Notes: generated by a model from the sequence alone, not told the origin. Positions 1 to 7,144 are shown, numbered from the stretch's first letter. The stretch is 23,717 nucleotides of DNA from Bacteroidota bacterium (GCA_023391415.1 JAEWAY010000038.1:1-23717); one strand, 5' to 3'. Numbers and translations are program-made.

Positions 1-23
1 CCTTAGTAGGAGCGGGTATAAAC

Positions 24-50
24 AAAAAAAGCTATCCTGTATGGATAGCT
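24..50 (-). terminator. Rho-independent terminator of tRNA-Glu
   Basis: Read on the minus strand, an 8-bp perfect stem (AGCTATCC / GGATAGCT, positions 50-43 and 37-30) with a 5-nt loop is followed by a run of seven Ts (30-24). It lies 4 nt beyond the 3' end of the tRNA and would end its transcript. Confidence 0.85.
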
Positions 51-54
51 CGTG

Positions 55-126
55 TAGCCCGTAGGGGAATCGAACCCCTGTTTCCAGAATGAAAATCTGG
101 CGTCCTAACCCCTAGACGAACGGGCC
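55..126 (-). tRNA. tRNA-Glu (anticodon UUC)
   Basis: On the minus strand the sequence folds as a complete cloverleaf. The acceptor stem is GGCCCGT with ACGGGCT, including a terminal G-U pair. The T arm contains GGTTCGATTCC. The anticodon stem CCAGA/TCTGG encloses the loop TTTTCAT, giving anticodon TTC (Glu). The gene is 72 nt to the discriminator base and CCA is not encoded. A consensus Bacteroidota promoter lies just upstream and a terminator just downstream, so it appears to be a single-gene transcription unit. Confidence 0.95.
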
Positions 127-143
127 ATTTTCAAATGGTGACG

Positions 144-174
144 CAAAAGTAGAGGATCGGAATGTTATATGCAA
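144..174 (-). promoter_or_regulatory. Promoter of tRNA-Glu (Bacteroidota -33/-7 type)
   Basis: On the minus strand TTG (174-172), a 20-bp spacer and TACTTTTG (151-144) match the known Bacteroidota consensus TTG-N19-21-TANNTTTG exactly. The tRNA 5' end lies 17 nt beyond the -7 box, which suits a short leader that is processed off. Confidence 0.75.
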
Positions 175-253
175 AGCATCCGGTTTATTTTTTTTATTTT
201 TTTTTCATGGAGGGAAACATGTTAAATTCAGGGCTTCCAAGCCTGAAAAAATT

Positions 254-284
254 TTGATTTTGGCTTGTACTTATTGTATGTTTG
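254..284 (+). promoter_or_regulatory. Promoter of gapA (Bacteroidota -33/-7 type)
   Basis: TTG at 254-256, a 20-bp spacer and TATGTTTG at 277-284 match the TTG / TANNTTTG consensus. Transcription would start near 290, leaving a leader of about 30 nt before the ATG at 321. This also argues against an upstream start at 282, which would lie inside the -7 box. Confidence 0.75.
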
Positions 285-320
285 TACGATAATTTTGTTA
301 ACATAAACGTATCTATAAAT

Positions 321-1328
321 ATGGCTAAAGTTAAAGTCGGAATAAACGGTTTTGGACGAATCGGAAGACTTGTTTTTCGCGCTGCCTCTACAAGGCCCGA
401 TGTGCAAATTGTGGGTATCAACGACCTGATCGATGTGGACTACATGGCGTATATGCTCAAGTATGACTCTACACACGGAAAGTTTCAGGGTGAGGTCGAG
501 GTTAAAAATGGTCAATTGGTGGTAAATGGCAACGTGATCCGGGTTACCGCCGAGAAAGATCCCGCGAACCTTAAGTGGAACGAAGTGGGCGCGGACTATG
601 TGGTAGAGTCTACCGGTTTGTTTTTGACCAAGGAGACCGCTGAGAAGCATCTCGCCGCCGGAGCGAAAAAAGTGATCATGTCCGCTCCAGCGAAAGACGA
701 TACGCCTACTTTCGTGATGGGTGTAAACAACAAGAAGTATACAAACGACATGAACATCGTTTCAAACGCTTCCTGTACTACCAATTGTCTCGCTCCGATC
801 GCCAAAGTTTTGAACGATAAGTTTGGCATTGTGGAAGGACTTATGACAACAGTGCACGCGGTAACCGCTACCCAGAAGACGGTGGATGGCCCTTCGGTAA
901 AAGACTGGAGAGGTGGTCGCGGCGCGTATCAGAACATCATCCCTTCCTCTACCGGCGCGGCTAAAGCGGTTGGTCTTGTGATTCCTGAATTAAAGGGAAA
1001 ACTGACTGGCATGTCTTTCAGAGTACCGACGGCCGATGTTTCCGTTGTAGACCTTACCTGTCGCCTTGATAAAGCCGCTTCCTATGAAACCATCAAAGCG
1101 GCTATGAAAGAGGCTGCCGCGGGTGAATTGAAAGGTGTGCTTGGATATACCGAGGACGAAGTCGTATCAACCGATTTCCTTGGCGACGCCAGAACATCCA
1201 TCTTTGACGCGAAAGCGGGAATCTCCCTCAACGACAACTTTGTAAAAGTAGTAAGCTGGTATGACAACGAGTGGGGCTATTCAAACAAAGTGGTTGATCT
1301 TATCCAATACATTGACTCCGTGAAATAA
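321..1328 (+). CDS. gapA: Glyceraldehyde-3-phosphate dehydrogenase, type I
   Basis: This is the glycolytic NAD-dependent enzyme that converts glyceraldehyde 3-phosphate, phosphate and NAD to 1,3-bisphosphoglycerate in the cytoplasm. The 335-residue length is standard. The N-terminal Rossmann motif GINGFGRIGR is at residues 7-16, and an Asp after GIN (residue 35) fits NAD rather than NADP use. The catalytic cysteine is C152 in SNASCTTNC. The C-terminal DNEWGYS motif is present. An upstream in-frame ATG at 282 exists, but the ATG at 321 starts exactly at the family's usual MxKVKVGING terminus and lies downstream of the promoter at 254-284. A strong terminator follows. The gene is monocistronic and its composition fits high expression. 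Identity is secure; the symbol follows common usage. Confidence 0.97.
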   Translation: MAKVKVGINGFGRIGRLVFRAASTRPDVQIVGINDLIDVDYMAYMLKYDSTHGKFQGEVEVKNGQLVVNGNVIRVTAEKDPANLKWNEVGADYVVESTGLFLTKETAEKHLAAGAKKVIMSAPAKDDTPTFVMGVNNKKYTNDMNIVSNASCTTNCLAPIAKVLNDKFGIVEGLMTTVHAVTATQKTVDGPSVKDWRGGRGAYQNIIPSSTGAAKAVGLVIPELKGKLTGMSFRVPTADVSVVDLTCRLDKAASYETIKAAMKEAAAGELKGVLGYTEDEVVSTDFLGDARTSIFDAKAGISLNDNFVKVVSWYDNEWGYSNKVVDLIQYIDSVK

Positions 1329-1353
1329 GCGTACGCTTTTTCTTATATCAAAA

Positions 1354-1386
1354 AACCCGCTTTTAGGATTAAGGCGGGTTTTTTTT
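1354..1386. terminator. Bidirectional terminator between gapA and the HTH gene
   Basis: A 7-bp stem AACCCGC (1354-1360) / GCGGGTT (1374-1380) is flanked by As on the left and eight Ts on the right, so it can work on both strands. It ends gapA on the plus strand. On the minus strand it immediately follows the stop codon of the convergent helix-turn-helix gene. Confidence 0.85.
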
Positions 1387-1762
1387 AATGACATTCATCC
1401 GTCCGCTTTAGTTTTTCCTCAAGCAGCGCGATGATTTTTTTCTGATATTCAATTTCGACTTTGGCGGACTCCAGCGCTTTATTTTTTTCAATAATCTCAC
1501 GCTTGAGCGTTTCTATCATTTCCTCCTTGCTGAGAGGAGGTGAGACTTGTCCCGCTCCCGGTCCATTTTCGGAAAAAAACAGACCGAAGAAATTATAATT
1601 CAGGACTTCCGAGAGTCGCTTCAATAAAGCGGTATCGATGCTTTCCCTGTCAAAAATATCATACACGAGGGGGCGACTCTTATTGATCAGTTCGGCCAGC
1701 TCACTTATGCCGATTCGTTTAGCCCGTACCACTTCCTCTATTTTTCTCCCAATATGAACCAT
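1385..1762 (-). CDS. Small helix-turn-helix regulator with C-terminal coiled coil
   Basis: A 125-residue protein with an XRE-like DNA-binding region over roughly residues 15-60 (pattern GISELAELINKSRPLVYDIF, then a SIDTALLKRLSEVLNYNFF segment). A proline-containing linker follows, then a heptad-like coiled coil over about 78-122, rich in K/E/L. This layout (HIGxxI start, R-x-x-VYxIF, SIDTxLLxxxSxVLNYxFF) is one I know as common in Bacteroidota small regulators of unknown target. The coiled coil suggests dimer formation. I take the ATG at 1762; a TTG six bases upstream (1768) would add two residues. It is divergent from the unknown gene at 1857, and the 21-bp repeats between them are candidate binding sites. 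Sequence-specific DNA binding is inferred, not shown. Confidence 0.8.
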   Translation of the reverse strand: MVHIGRKIEEVVRAKRIGISELAELINKSRPLVYDIFDRESIDTALLKRLSEVLNYNFFGLFFSENGPGAGQVSPPLSKEEMIETLKREIIEKNKALESAKVEIEYQKKIIALLEEKLKRTDECH

Positions 1763-1815
1763 ACTCAAAAATCTTTCATTTTTATGAATTTATCCGGCGA
1801 TTTTTGTTCGTATAA

Positions 1816-1851
1816 TTTTACATTTGGTAAATATTATTTTACATTTGATAA
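1816..1851 (+). promoter_or_regulatory. Twofold 21-bp-periodic repeat, operator and/or tandem -7 boxes
   Basis: TTTTACATTTG is repeated exactly at 1816-1826 and 1837-1847, 21 bp apart (two helical turns), and each copy is followed by a TAA-like segment. The left copy is a perfect inverted repeat, TTTAC-ATTTG-GTAAA (1817-1831). Each copy also contains TACATTTG, which fits the Bacteroidota -7 box. Good -33 TTG boxes at the expected distance are not visible. It lies between the divergent HTH gene and the unknown gene. Confidence 0.55.
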
Positions 1852-1856
1852 TCTGA

Positions 1857-2123
1857 ATGATACATTTTTATATGTTAGATAAACAATACATCCTGCTGAA
1901 TCGCTGTGGAGAAGCCATTGGTCATTTGTACATAACTCTTATGGAAGAGCCGCGGTATAAAGTCGGAACATTGAAGGACAGAAATAACAAAACGCGTATG
2001 CTCGCGTTTTCGGAGATGTGCGAGGATGTGTCCATCGCCTTCGCCTTAATGGGAAAAAATGAAAACAAGGAGCATTTGTCGATTCTGCCTTTGCGTGGCG
2101 AGCGGGCTTCAGACATTTTCTGA
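1857..2123 (+). CDS. Small protein of unknown function
   Basis: An 88-residue reading frame that I do not recognise. It has no signal peptide, no clear membrane segment and no recognisable motif. The composition is mixed alpha/beta-like with two cysteines (residues 17 and 55) and an acidic/basic C-terminal half. Codon choice resembles the neighbouring real genes, and the opposite strand offers nothing better, so I believe it is coding. The start is uncertain: the ATG at 1857 lies only 9 bp after the second TACATTTG box, so the second ATG at 1872 (83 residues) is an equally good choice. It is divergent from the HTH regulator and may be under its control. A large hairpin without a T-run follows the stop. 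Confidence 0.55.
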   Translation: MIHFYMLDKQYILLNRCGEAIGHLYITLMEEPRYKVGTLKDRNNKTRMLAFSEMCEDVSIAFALMGKNENKEHLSILPLRGERASDIF

Positions 2124-2126
2124 ATT

Positions 2127-2159
2127 GGCTGTAGCCCGCCTGAACAGGAGGCTACAGCC
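2127..2159. repeat. Large hairpin between convergent genes, no T-run
   Basis: A perfect 9-bp inverted repeat, GGCTGTAGC (2127-2135) and GCTACAGCC (2151-2159), extended by a tenth pair (C2136-G2150), contains a nested CCTG-AA-CAGG hairpin (2139-2148). It sits 4 bp after the stop of the unknown gene and 27 bp before the 3' end of ispF. There is no T-tract on either side, so it is not a classical intrinsic terminator. Confidence 0.6.
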
Positions 2160-2186
2160 TGAATATTGGCCGGAATCGGCGGACGC

Positions 2187-2666
2187 TTAGTGTTTTTGAA
2201 TCAACGCGACCGCGTAGGCGCATACGCCTTCTTCGCGGCCTACAAATCCCATTTGTTCATTGGTAGTCGCTTTGATGGAGATATCGTTTTCGTCTATCCC
2301 CATGACAGAGGCCAGTGTCTTTTGCATAGACGGAATGTGTGGGTTGATCTTGGGAGCTTCCAGAGTCAGCGTGCAGTCGATATTGCCCGCGCTATAGCCT
2401 TTTTCAGCCAGGAGCGCCATGACTTCTTTCAACAGGATTTTGCTGTCGATATCTTTATACGCGGGATCGTTGTTGGCGAAGTGAAAGCCGATGTCGCGCA
2501 GGTTGGCCGCTCCAAGCAGAGCGTCGCAGATCGCGTGTATGAGCACATCGGCGTCCGAATGCCCAAGCCCACCTTTAGGATGTTCCAGTCTGACGCCTCC
2601 CAGCCACAATGGTCTTCCTTCGGTGAGTTGATGGACATCATAACCAAATCCTATCCTGATTTTCAT
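2187..2666 (-). CDS. ispF: 2-C-methyl-D-erythritol 2,4-cyclodiphosphate synthase
   Basis: The fifth enzyme of the MEP isoprenoid pathway in the usual numbering. It cyclises CDP-methylerythritol 2-phosphate to the 2,4-cyclodiphosphate with loss of CMP, as a cytoplasmic metal-dependent trimer. The 159-residue length is typical. The start region reads RIGFGYDVHQL, giving D10 and H12, with H44 in GHSDADVLIHA as the third metal ligand. LEAPKINPHIPSMQ and KATTNEQMGFVGREEG follow as expected for the family. The start is the ATG at 2666. Only 17 bp separate it from the M16 peptidase stop, so it is probably the second gene of that operon. It implies the organism makes isoprenoids by the MEP route. Confidence 0.96.
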   Translation of the reverse strand: MKIRIGFGYDVHQLTEGRPLWLGGVRLEHPKGGLGHSDADVLIHAICDALLGAANLRDIGFHFANNDPAYKDIDSKILLKEVMALLAEKGYSAGNIDCTLTLEAPKINPHIPSMQKTLASVMGIDENDISIKATTNEQMGFVGREEGVCAYAVALIQKH

Positions 2667-2683
2667 AATGTTTTCTTTTTTAT

Positions 2684-3919
2684 TTAAGCTTTATGATAAT
2701 ACAATGTATTGCTGTTCTCCTTTCGGAGTATCCGGCGTTTTACAGAGTCGATGTCTTCCGGACCAACCGACGCGATCAGGTCCGCTTCCCGGTTGATCTG
2801 GCTCGTGTCGCCCAGCAGGGTAAAGGTAGCCAGGTTCAGAGCTTTGTTGAATAGCTCTACTTCATCGAAAGCCAGGGTGGATTCCGCCTGATTTTTTACT
2901 TTATTCAGTTCTTGTTCGGGCATGGAAGTCGCCAGAAGCTCTTCAATGATTTCATCTACCGCTTTTTCGCCTTCTTCCACACTGTACTGGTCGTTGAGCT
3001 TACCCCCAATGACCAGCAGGCCGGGATCGTAGGAGCCAAGGACACTCGAGCTGATCGAGTTGAATATCGCCCACTCCTTGACCAGGCGTTCATAGAGCCT
3101 GGAGGATTTCCCCCTGCCCAGTATATCCGATAAAAGATCGCTGGCGTGATAATCCGGATCTGATCTTTTTCCCATATGGTATGTCCTGTACCAGGCGTTG
3201 AGCGGTACTTTTGCCGATACCTCCATTTTTCGGGCTTCCCTTTGCTCTGGCTCCAGAGGGAGCGCCCGGTGATAGGGAGCGCTGGCTGGTATCGGACCAA
3301 ACCATTTCTCCGCCAGACGCTTTACCTCGTCCGTCTTTACGCCTCCGGCCACGACGAGGATCGCGTTGTTGGGGATATAGAACTTGTGAAAAAAAGCCTT
3401 GACGTCGTCCATCGTGGCTTCTTCGATATGCCTGATCTCCTTGCCGATCGTCGCCCAGCGATAGGGATGCGCCTGATACGACAGAGGGCGGAGCTTAAGC
3501 CATACGTCGCCATAGGGCTGATTGAGATAGCGTTGCTTAAACTCTTCAATGACCACGTTTCGTTGCACCTCCAGTACCTTGGGATCGAAGCTCAGACTCA
3601 GCATCCGGTCCGATTCCAGCCAGAAGGCGGTTTCGAGATTGTTGGCCGGCAGGGTGATATAATAGTTCGTAATATCCGGTGAGGTGAAGGCGTTGTTTTC
3701 GCCACCCACTTTTTCCAGTGGCTCGTCAAACGAGGCGATATGTTTTGATCCTCCAAACATCAGATGTTCAAAAAGATGCGCGAACCCGGTTTTATTTTCC
3801 TGTTCGTCACGGCTTCCCACATTGTATAGAATATTGACTACCGCCGTGGGCGTAGTCGGGTCTTCGTGTACGATTACCGTAAGACCGTTGTCGAGCGCGA
3901 ACGAATTGTAATGGATCAT
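2684..3919 (-). CDS. M16 family zinc metallopeptidase (insulinase/pitrilysin type)
   Basis: A 411-residue peptidase with the inverted zinc motif HLFEH (H48, E51, H52) and the third ligand in VIEEF (E126), which is the HxxEH-X74-E spacing of the family. The sequence downstream contains the FxxxxYxPNNAILVVAGG beta segment usual for these proteins and a second M16 lobe. There is no signal peptide or lipobox, so it looks cytoplasmic. At about 410 residues it corresponds to one half of a full pitrilysin and would be expected to work as a homodimer or with a second subunit; no partner gene is in the window. The start is the ATG at 3919. It leads an operon with ispF. The substrate is unknown. Confidence 0.92.
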   Translation of the reverse strand: MIHYNSFALDNGLTVIVHEDPTTPTAVVNILYNVGSRDEQENKTGFAHLFEHLMFGGSKHIASFDEPLEKVGGENNAFTSPDITNYYITLPANNLETAFWLESDRMLSLSFDPKVLEVQRNVVIEEFKQRYLNQPYGDVWLKLRPLSYQAHPYRWATIGKEIRHIEEATMDDVKAFFHKFYIPNNAILVVAGGVKTDEVKRLAEKWFGPIPASAPYHRALPLEPEQREARKMEVSAKVPLNAWYRTYHMGKRSDPDYHASDLLSDILGRGKSSRLYERLVKEWAIFNSISSSVLGSYDPGLLVIGGKLNDQYSVEEGEKAVDEIIEELLATSMPEQELNKVKNQAESTLAFDEVELFNKALNLATFTLLGDTSQINREADLIASVGPEDIDSVKRRILRKENSNTLYYHKA

Positions 3920-3971
3920 TTCAGTTTAAAAGTTTTTATAATCCGGCTAAAAAAATAAACTTGCCCCTGTG

Positions 3972-3997
3972 AACAAGTATAGGCAAATATACTTGTT
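3972..3997. promoter_or_regulatory. Perfect 9-bp inverted repeat over a possible M16 promoter
   Basis: AACAAGTAT (3972-3980) and ATACTTGTT (3989-3997) are perfect inverted copies separated by 8 bp. On the minus strand TATATTTG (3991-3984), a match to the Bacteroidota -7 box, lies inside the repeat; no matching TTG box is visible. It sits between the divergent M16 gene (start 3919) and the E1 gene (start 4064), so it could be an operator. Functional meaning is inferred. Confidence 0.4.
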
Positions 3998-4063
3998 GAA
4001 AATAAGTTTTAGCGTTTATTTTTAGTAAAAACAGGACGAGAGACTCTTTTATTGGATGTGTCT

Positions 4064-6040
4064 ATGAATTTCAACTACGAAGGTATCGAAAAAGAGCGAC
4101 TGGTATACCTTTACAAGCAGTTGCTCAAACCACGGCTTATAGAAGAAAAAATGCTGATCTTGCTGAGACAGGGGGAGATTGGCAAATGGTTTTCGGGTAT
4201 TGGCCAGGAGGCGGTTTCAGTCGGCGCGGTCACCGCGCTCGCGCCGGATGAGTACATACTGCCTCTGCATCGGAACCTGGGGATCTTTACAGGACGCGAT
4301 ATGCCTCTGCTCCGCTTATTCGCCCAGTTTCAGGGTCGAAAGAGCGGCTATACCAAGGGCCGGGACCGCTCTTTTCATTTTGGAAGTCACGAGCATCGCG
4401 TTGTCGGCATGATATCGCATCTTGGGCCGCAGTTGGCGGTAGCCGACGGTATAGCGCTGGCTTCGAAACTTTCCGGCGAAAAAAAAGTGACGCTGGTCTT
4501 TTCCGGCGATGGCGGAACCAGCGAGGGTGATTTTCATGAAGCGGTCAATGTCGCGGCGGTATGGAGGCTTCCGGTCATTTTTCTTGTCGAAAACAATGGT
4601 TATGGACTTTCTACACCCAATTCGGAGCAGTTTTGCTGCGGAAGCGTCGCCGATAAAGGTATCGGTTATGGCGTCGAAGCGGTACGGATTGACGGAAACA
4701 ACCTGCTTGAAGTATATACGACCATCCGGAATCTGGCCGAAGACCTGAGAAATAATCCGAGACCATATCTGGTGGAGGCGATGACTTTCCGTATGCGGGG
4801 CCATGAAGAGGCTTCCGGTACCAAATACGTGCCGGCGGAGTTGCTTACCGAGTGGGCCGCCAAAGATCCCATTTTCCATTATGAGCGCTTCATGTTGAAA
4901 AAAGGCTTTCTCCGGGACGATGAAGTGGAAGCGATCAGGGCGGAAATACGGGAGGAAATCGATCAGGCCTGGAAAGCGTTGAAAGCGGAGCCAAAGCCTG
5001 ATGGCGACGCGCGGGAAGAGCTGGATGACGTATTCGCGCCTTTTGATTTTCGGGCTACGGAACCCGCTTCCGGAGGCAAGTCTTCCCGGCGCTTTGTCGA
5101 CGCGCTATCGGACGCCCTGGCGCAGAGCATGGAGCGGCATGATCGTCTGATCCTGATGGGACAGGATATCGCGGAGTATGGAGGCGTATTTAAGGTCACT
5201 GAGGGCTTTGTCGAGCGTTTTGGCAAGGACAGGGTACGAAATACCCCTTTGTGCGAGTCCGCCATATTGGGAGCCGCGCTTGGCCTTTCGATCAAAGGAT
5301 ATAAAGCCATGGTCGAAATGCAGTTCGCCGATTTTGTGAGTTCAGGTTTCAATCAGATCGTCAACAATCTGGCCAAGTCCCATTACCGCTGGGGGCAAAA
5401 CGCGGATGTCGTTGTGCGTATGCCTTGCGGAGCGGGCGTAGGGGCGGGCCCCTTTCATTCCCAGACGAATGAAGCCTGGTTTTTTACTATTCCCGGACTC
5501 AAAATCATGTATCCCTCGTCGCCCTATGACGCCAAAGGGCTGCTCAACGCGGCCTTGGAAGACCCCAATCCGGTTATTTTCTTTGAGCATAAATACTTGT
5601 ATCGTTCCGTGAGCGAAGAAATTCCGGACGCCTATTATACCATTGAGCCTGGTAAGGCGAGGCTTGTTCGTGAAGGCGACGATTTAAGTATTATTACCTT
5701 TGGACTGCCTGTACAATGGGCGGCGGAGCTTATCGATGAAACAGGCGTTTCGGCCGATCTGATTGATTTGCGTACACTCGTACCTATGGATAAGGAAACC
5801 ATAGAGCGAAGTATACGTAAAACGGGAAAGGCGTTGATCGTAAACGAAGACACGCTTACAGGCAGTGTAAGCGGAGAAATCGCCGCGTGGATAGCCGAGT
5901 ATTTGTTTAAATATCTCGACGCGCCGGTCACGCGTGTAGGTTCCCTGGATACGCCGGTTCCCTTTTCCCGCGTATTGGAAGATAACTTTCTGCCTAAAGA
6001 GCGTTTACGGGTGAAAATGAAAGAATTGTTGGATTTCTAA
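4064..6040 (+). CDS. 2-oxoacid dehydrogenase E1, fused alpha and beta subunits (branched-chain type)
   Basis: A 658-residue thiamin-diphosphate enzyme that decarboxylates a 2-oxoacid and passes the acyl group to lipoyl-E2. The alpha half (about 1-320) carries the ThDP motif GDGGTSEGDFHEA (from residue 148) ending in ENNGYG. A charged linker of roughly 25 residues follows. The beta half (about 342-658) has GQDIAEYGGVFKVT, ESAILGAALG and the C-terminal transketolase fold with LRTLVPMD. Natural alpha-beta fusions of this size are known in Bacteroidota and usually annotated as branched-chain 2-oxoacid dehydrogenase; pyruvate as substrate cannot be excluded. I use the ATG at 4064; a TTG at 4052 would add four residues. 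No E2 gene is in the window, but lipA and lpd lie downstream. Confidence 0.93.
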   Translation: MNFNYEGIEKERLVYLYKQLLKPRLIEEKMLILLRQGEIGKWFSGIGQEAVSVGAVTALAPDEYILPLHRNLGIFTGRDMPLLRLFAQFQGRKSGYTKGRDRSFHFGSHEHRVVGMISHLGPQLAVADGIALASKLSGEKKVTLVFSGDGGTSEGDFHEAVNVAAVWRLPVIFLVENNGYGLSTPNSEQFCCGSVADKGIGYGVEAVRIDGNNLLEVYTTIRNLAEDLRNNPRPYLVEAMTFRMRGHEEASGTKYVPAELLTEWAAKDPIFHYERFMLKKGFLRDDEVEAIRAEIREEIDQAWKALKAEPKPDGDAREELDDVFAPFDFRATEPASGGKSSRRFVDALSDALAQSMERHDRLILMGQDIAEYGGVFKVTEGFVERFGKDRVRNTPLCESAILGAALGLSIKGYKAMVEMQFADFVSSGFNQIVNNLAKSHYRWGQNADVVVRMPCGAGVGAGPFHSQTNEAWFFTIPGLKIMYPSSPYDAKGLLNAALEDPNPVIFFEHKYLYRSVSEEIPDAYYTIEPGKARLVREGDDLSIITFGLPVQWAAELIDETGVSADLIDLRTLVPMDKETIERSIRKTGKALIVNEDTLTGSVSGEIAAWIAEYLFKYLDAPVTRVGSLDTPVPFSRVLEDNFLPKERLRVKMKELLDF

Positions 6041-6061
6041 TAATTTATTATATTTTATCGT

Positions 6062-6069
6062 TAAATTTG
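6062..6069 (+). promoter_or_regulatory. Possible -7 box upstream of the lipoprotein operon
   Basis: TAAATTTG at 6062-6069 matches the Bacteroidota -7 consensus TANNTTTG and lies 22 bp before the ATG at 6092, in the AT-rich gap after the E1 gene. No TTG box is at the expected distance, so this is a weak call. Confidence 0.35.
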
Positions 6070-6091
6070 TATTTTAATATCAAGTGTTTAT

Positions 6092-6358
6092 ATGAAGGTT
6101 TTGTCGAAGATTGTGAAAAACAGGGTGGGAGTCGCGTTTCTGCTCGGAGCGCTCGCCCTTTCCGGAATATCCTGTTCCAACAAAAGTTATCCTTGCCCCG
6201 GATTGGGCCAGGCGGACGCCGCCGACCTGAGCATGTTTAACTCCGACGGTCAATTGAAGGATAAGCATAAGAAGAAAGGCAGAATCAACAAGGAGACAGG
6301 TATCGTCAATAAGAAAAATCCGAAGAAAATCCAAAAGCAGCGAAGAACCAAAATCTAA
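6092..6358 (+). CDS. Small lysine-rich lipoprotein of unknown function
   Basis: An 88-residue protein with a signal peptide ending in the lipobox LSGISC, so Cys28 should be lipidated and the mature protein membrane-anchored, with 60 residues exposed. The mature part starts SNKSYPCPG, then has a short acidic stretch, and its last 35 residues are extremely basic (KDKHKKKGR, KKNPKKIQKQRRTK). I do not recognise the family. The stop is 11 bp before the TTG start of the repeat protein, which is also secreted and basic, so the two probably form an operon and may work together at the cell envelope. A basic tail on a surface lipoprotein could bind phosphate-rich surface polymers; this is inference only. 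Confidence 0.8.
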   Translation: MKVLSKIVKNRVGVAFLLGALALSGISCSNKSYPCPGLGQADAADLSMFNSDGQLKDKHKKKGRINKETGIVNKKNPKKIQKQRRTKI

Positions 6359-6369
6359 TATTTGAGATC

Positions 6370-7143
6370 TTGTCCAGCCTTACGTCCATTATACGATATA
6401 TCGCTATTTGCCTCGCCCTGTCAGGGCTTTTCGTGTTTGCCGCGGAGCCGGTGAACGCCCAGCGCAAAGTCACCAGAAGCGGTGACAAGGAAATAGGGGA
6501 AAACTCCGGTACTATACCTGTAAAGAATCCTAATGTTAGAAAATATCAGGGAACTACTTCCGAAGGCAATGTAAGGGTCGCTTCGCAGGTCGATAACCGG
6601 AGAACCGCCAAGCTGGCCGCCAACAATACGGGTGATATCCGGGTTGATCATAGCGGTGAACGCAAAATGGCCAAGGCCATAGCCACGAATACGGGTAGTA
6701 TCGATCTGAAAGCGGTCAACGACGCCCGGGCCGAAAGTCGTAAAACTCAAAAGCGGATCGCCAACAACGAAGGGGATATTGGTGGAAACTACCTGGCGAA
6801 GCGAGAAGCCGCTCGGCATAAAAAAGGGAAGGAAATCGCGAACAGTTCGGGGGATATCCTGGTTAGAACCCTACATCAGAGGGCTCGCCAGATCCGCAAG
6901 AAAAACAAGGAGATGGCGAATTACAAGGGTGATATCATTGTTACAAAGCGTAAGAAGGGTATGCATCCAAGCGCTGTCTATCGAGGCGGCAAGGTCAAGA
7001 ACTCATATACGGCGAAAGAACGCTACAGAAAACGGATGATGAAACGTCTGAGCAAGCAGAAGGGCGTGGAAGACGCGAACTATATGAAGCAAAAGATGAA
7101 GAAACCGAAACATAATAAAAACGAAGCTGAAATCTGGTACTGA
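6370..7143 (+). CDS. Secreted basic repeat protein with seven G-[DSNT]-[IV] units, unknown function
   Basis: A 257-residue protein with a signal peptide (hydrophobic residues 7-27, likely cleavage after VNA at residue 30). The mature part is built of degenerate repeats with the core A-N-x-x-G-D-I-x-V: the key Gly is at residues 47, 66, 88, 109, 135, 161 and 187, with the last four units exactly 26 residues apart. Between the cores are K/R/E/A-rich segments that look helical. The C-terminal 65 residues (after KKGMHPSAVY) are strongly basic and end in EAEIWY. There is no ATG near the signal peptide, so TTG at 6370 is the best start. It lies 11 bp after the lipoprotein gene and 1 bp before the bacilliredoxin gene. 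I do not know a function; an envelope or surface role is inferred. Confidence 0.8.
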   Translation: MSSLTSIIRYIAICLALSGLFVFAAEPVNAQRKVTRSGDKEIGENSGTIPVKNPNVRKYQGTTSEGNVRVASQVDNRRTAKLAANNTGDIRVDHSGERKMAKAIATNTGSIDLKAVNDARAESRKTQKRIANNEGDIGGNYLAKREAARHKKGKEIANSSGDILVRTLHQRARQIRKKNKEMANYKGDIIVTKRKKGMHPSAVYRGGKVKNSYTAKERYRKRMMKRLSKQKGVEDANYMKQKMKKPKHNKNEAEIWY

Positions 7144-7144
7144 T

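Noticed and set aside
4052..4063. TTG start for the E1 gene
   Set aside because: The ATG four codons downstream (4064) fits equally well with the family N-terminus and is the more usual codon.
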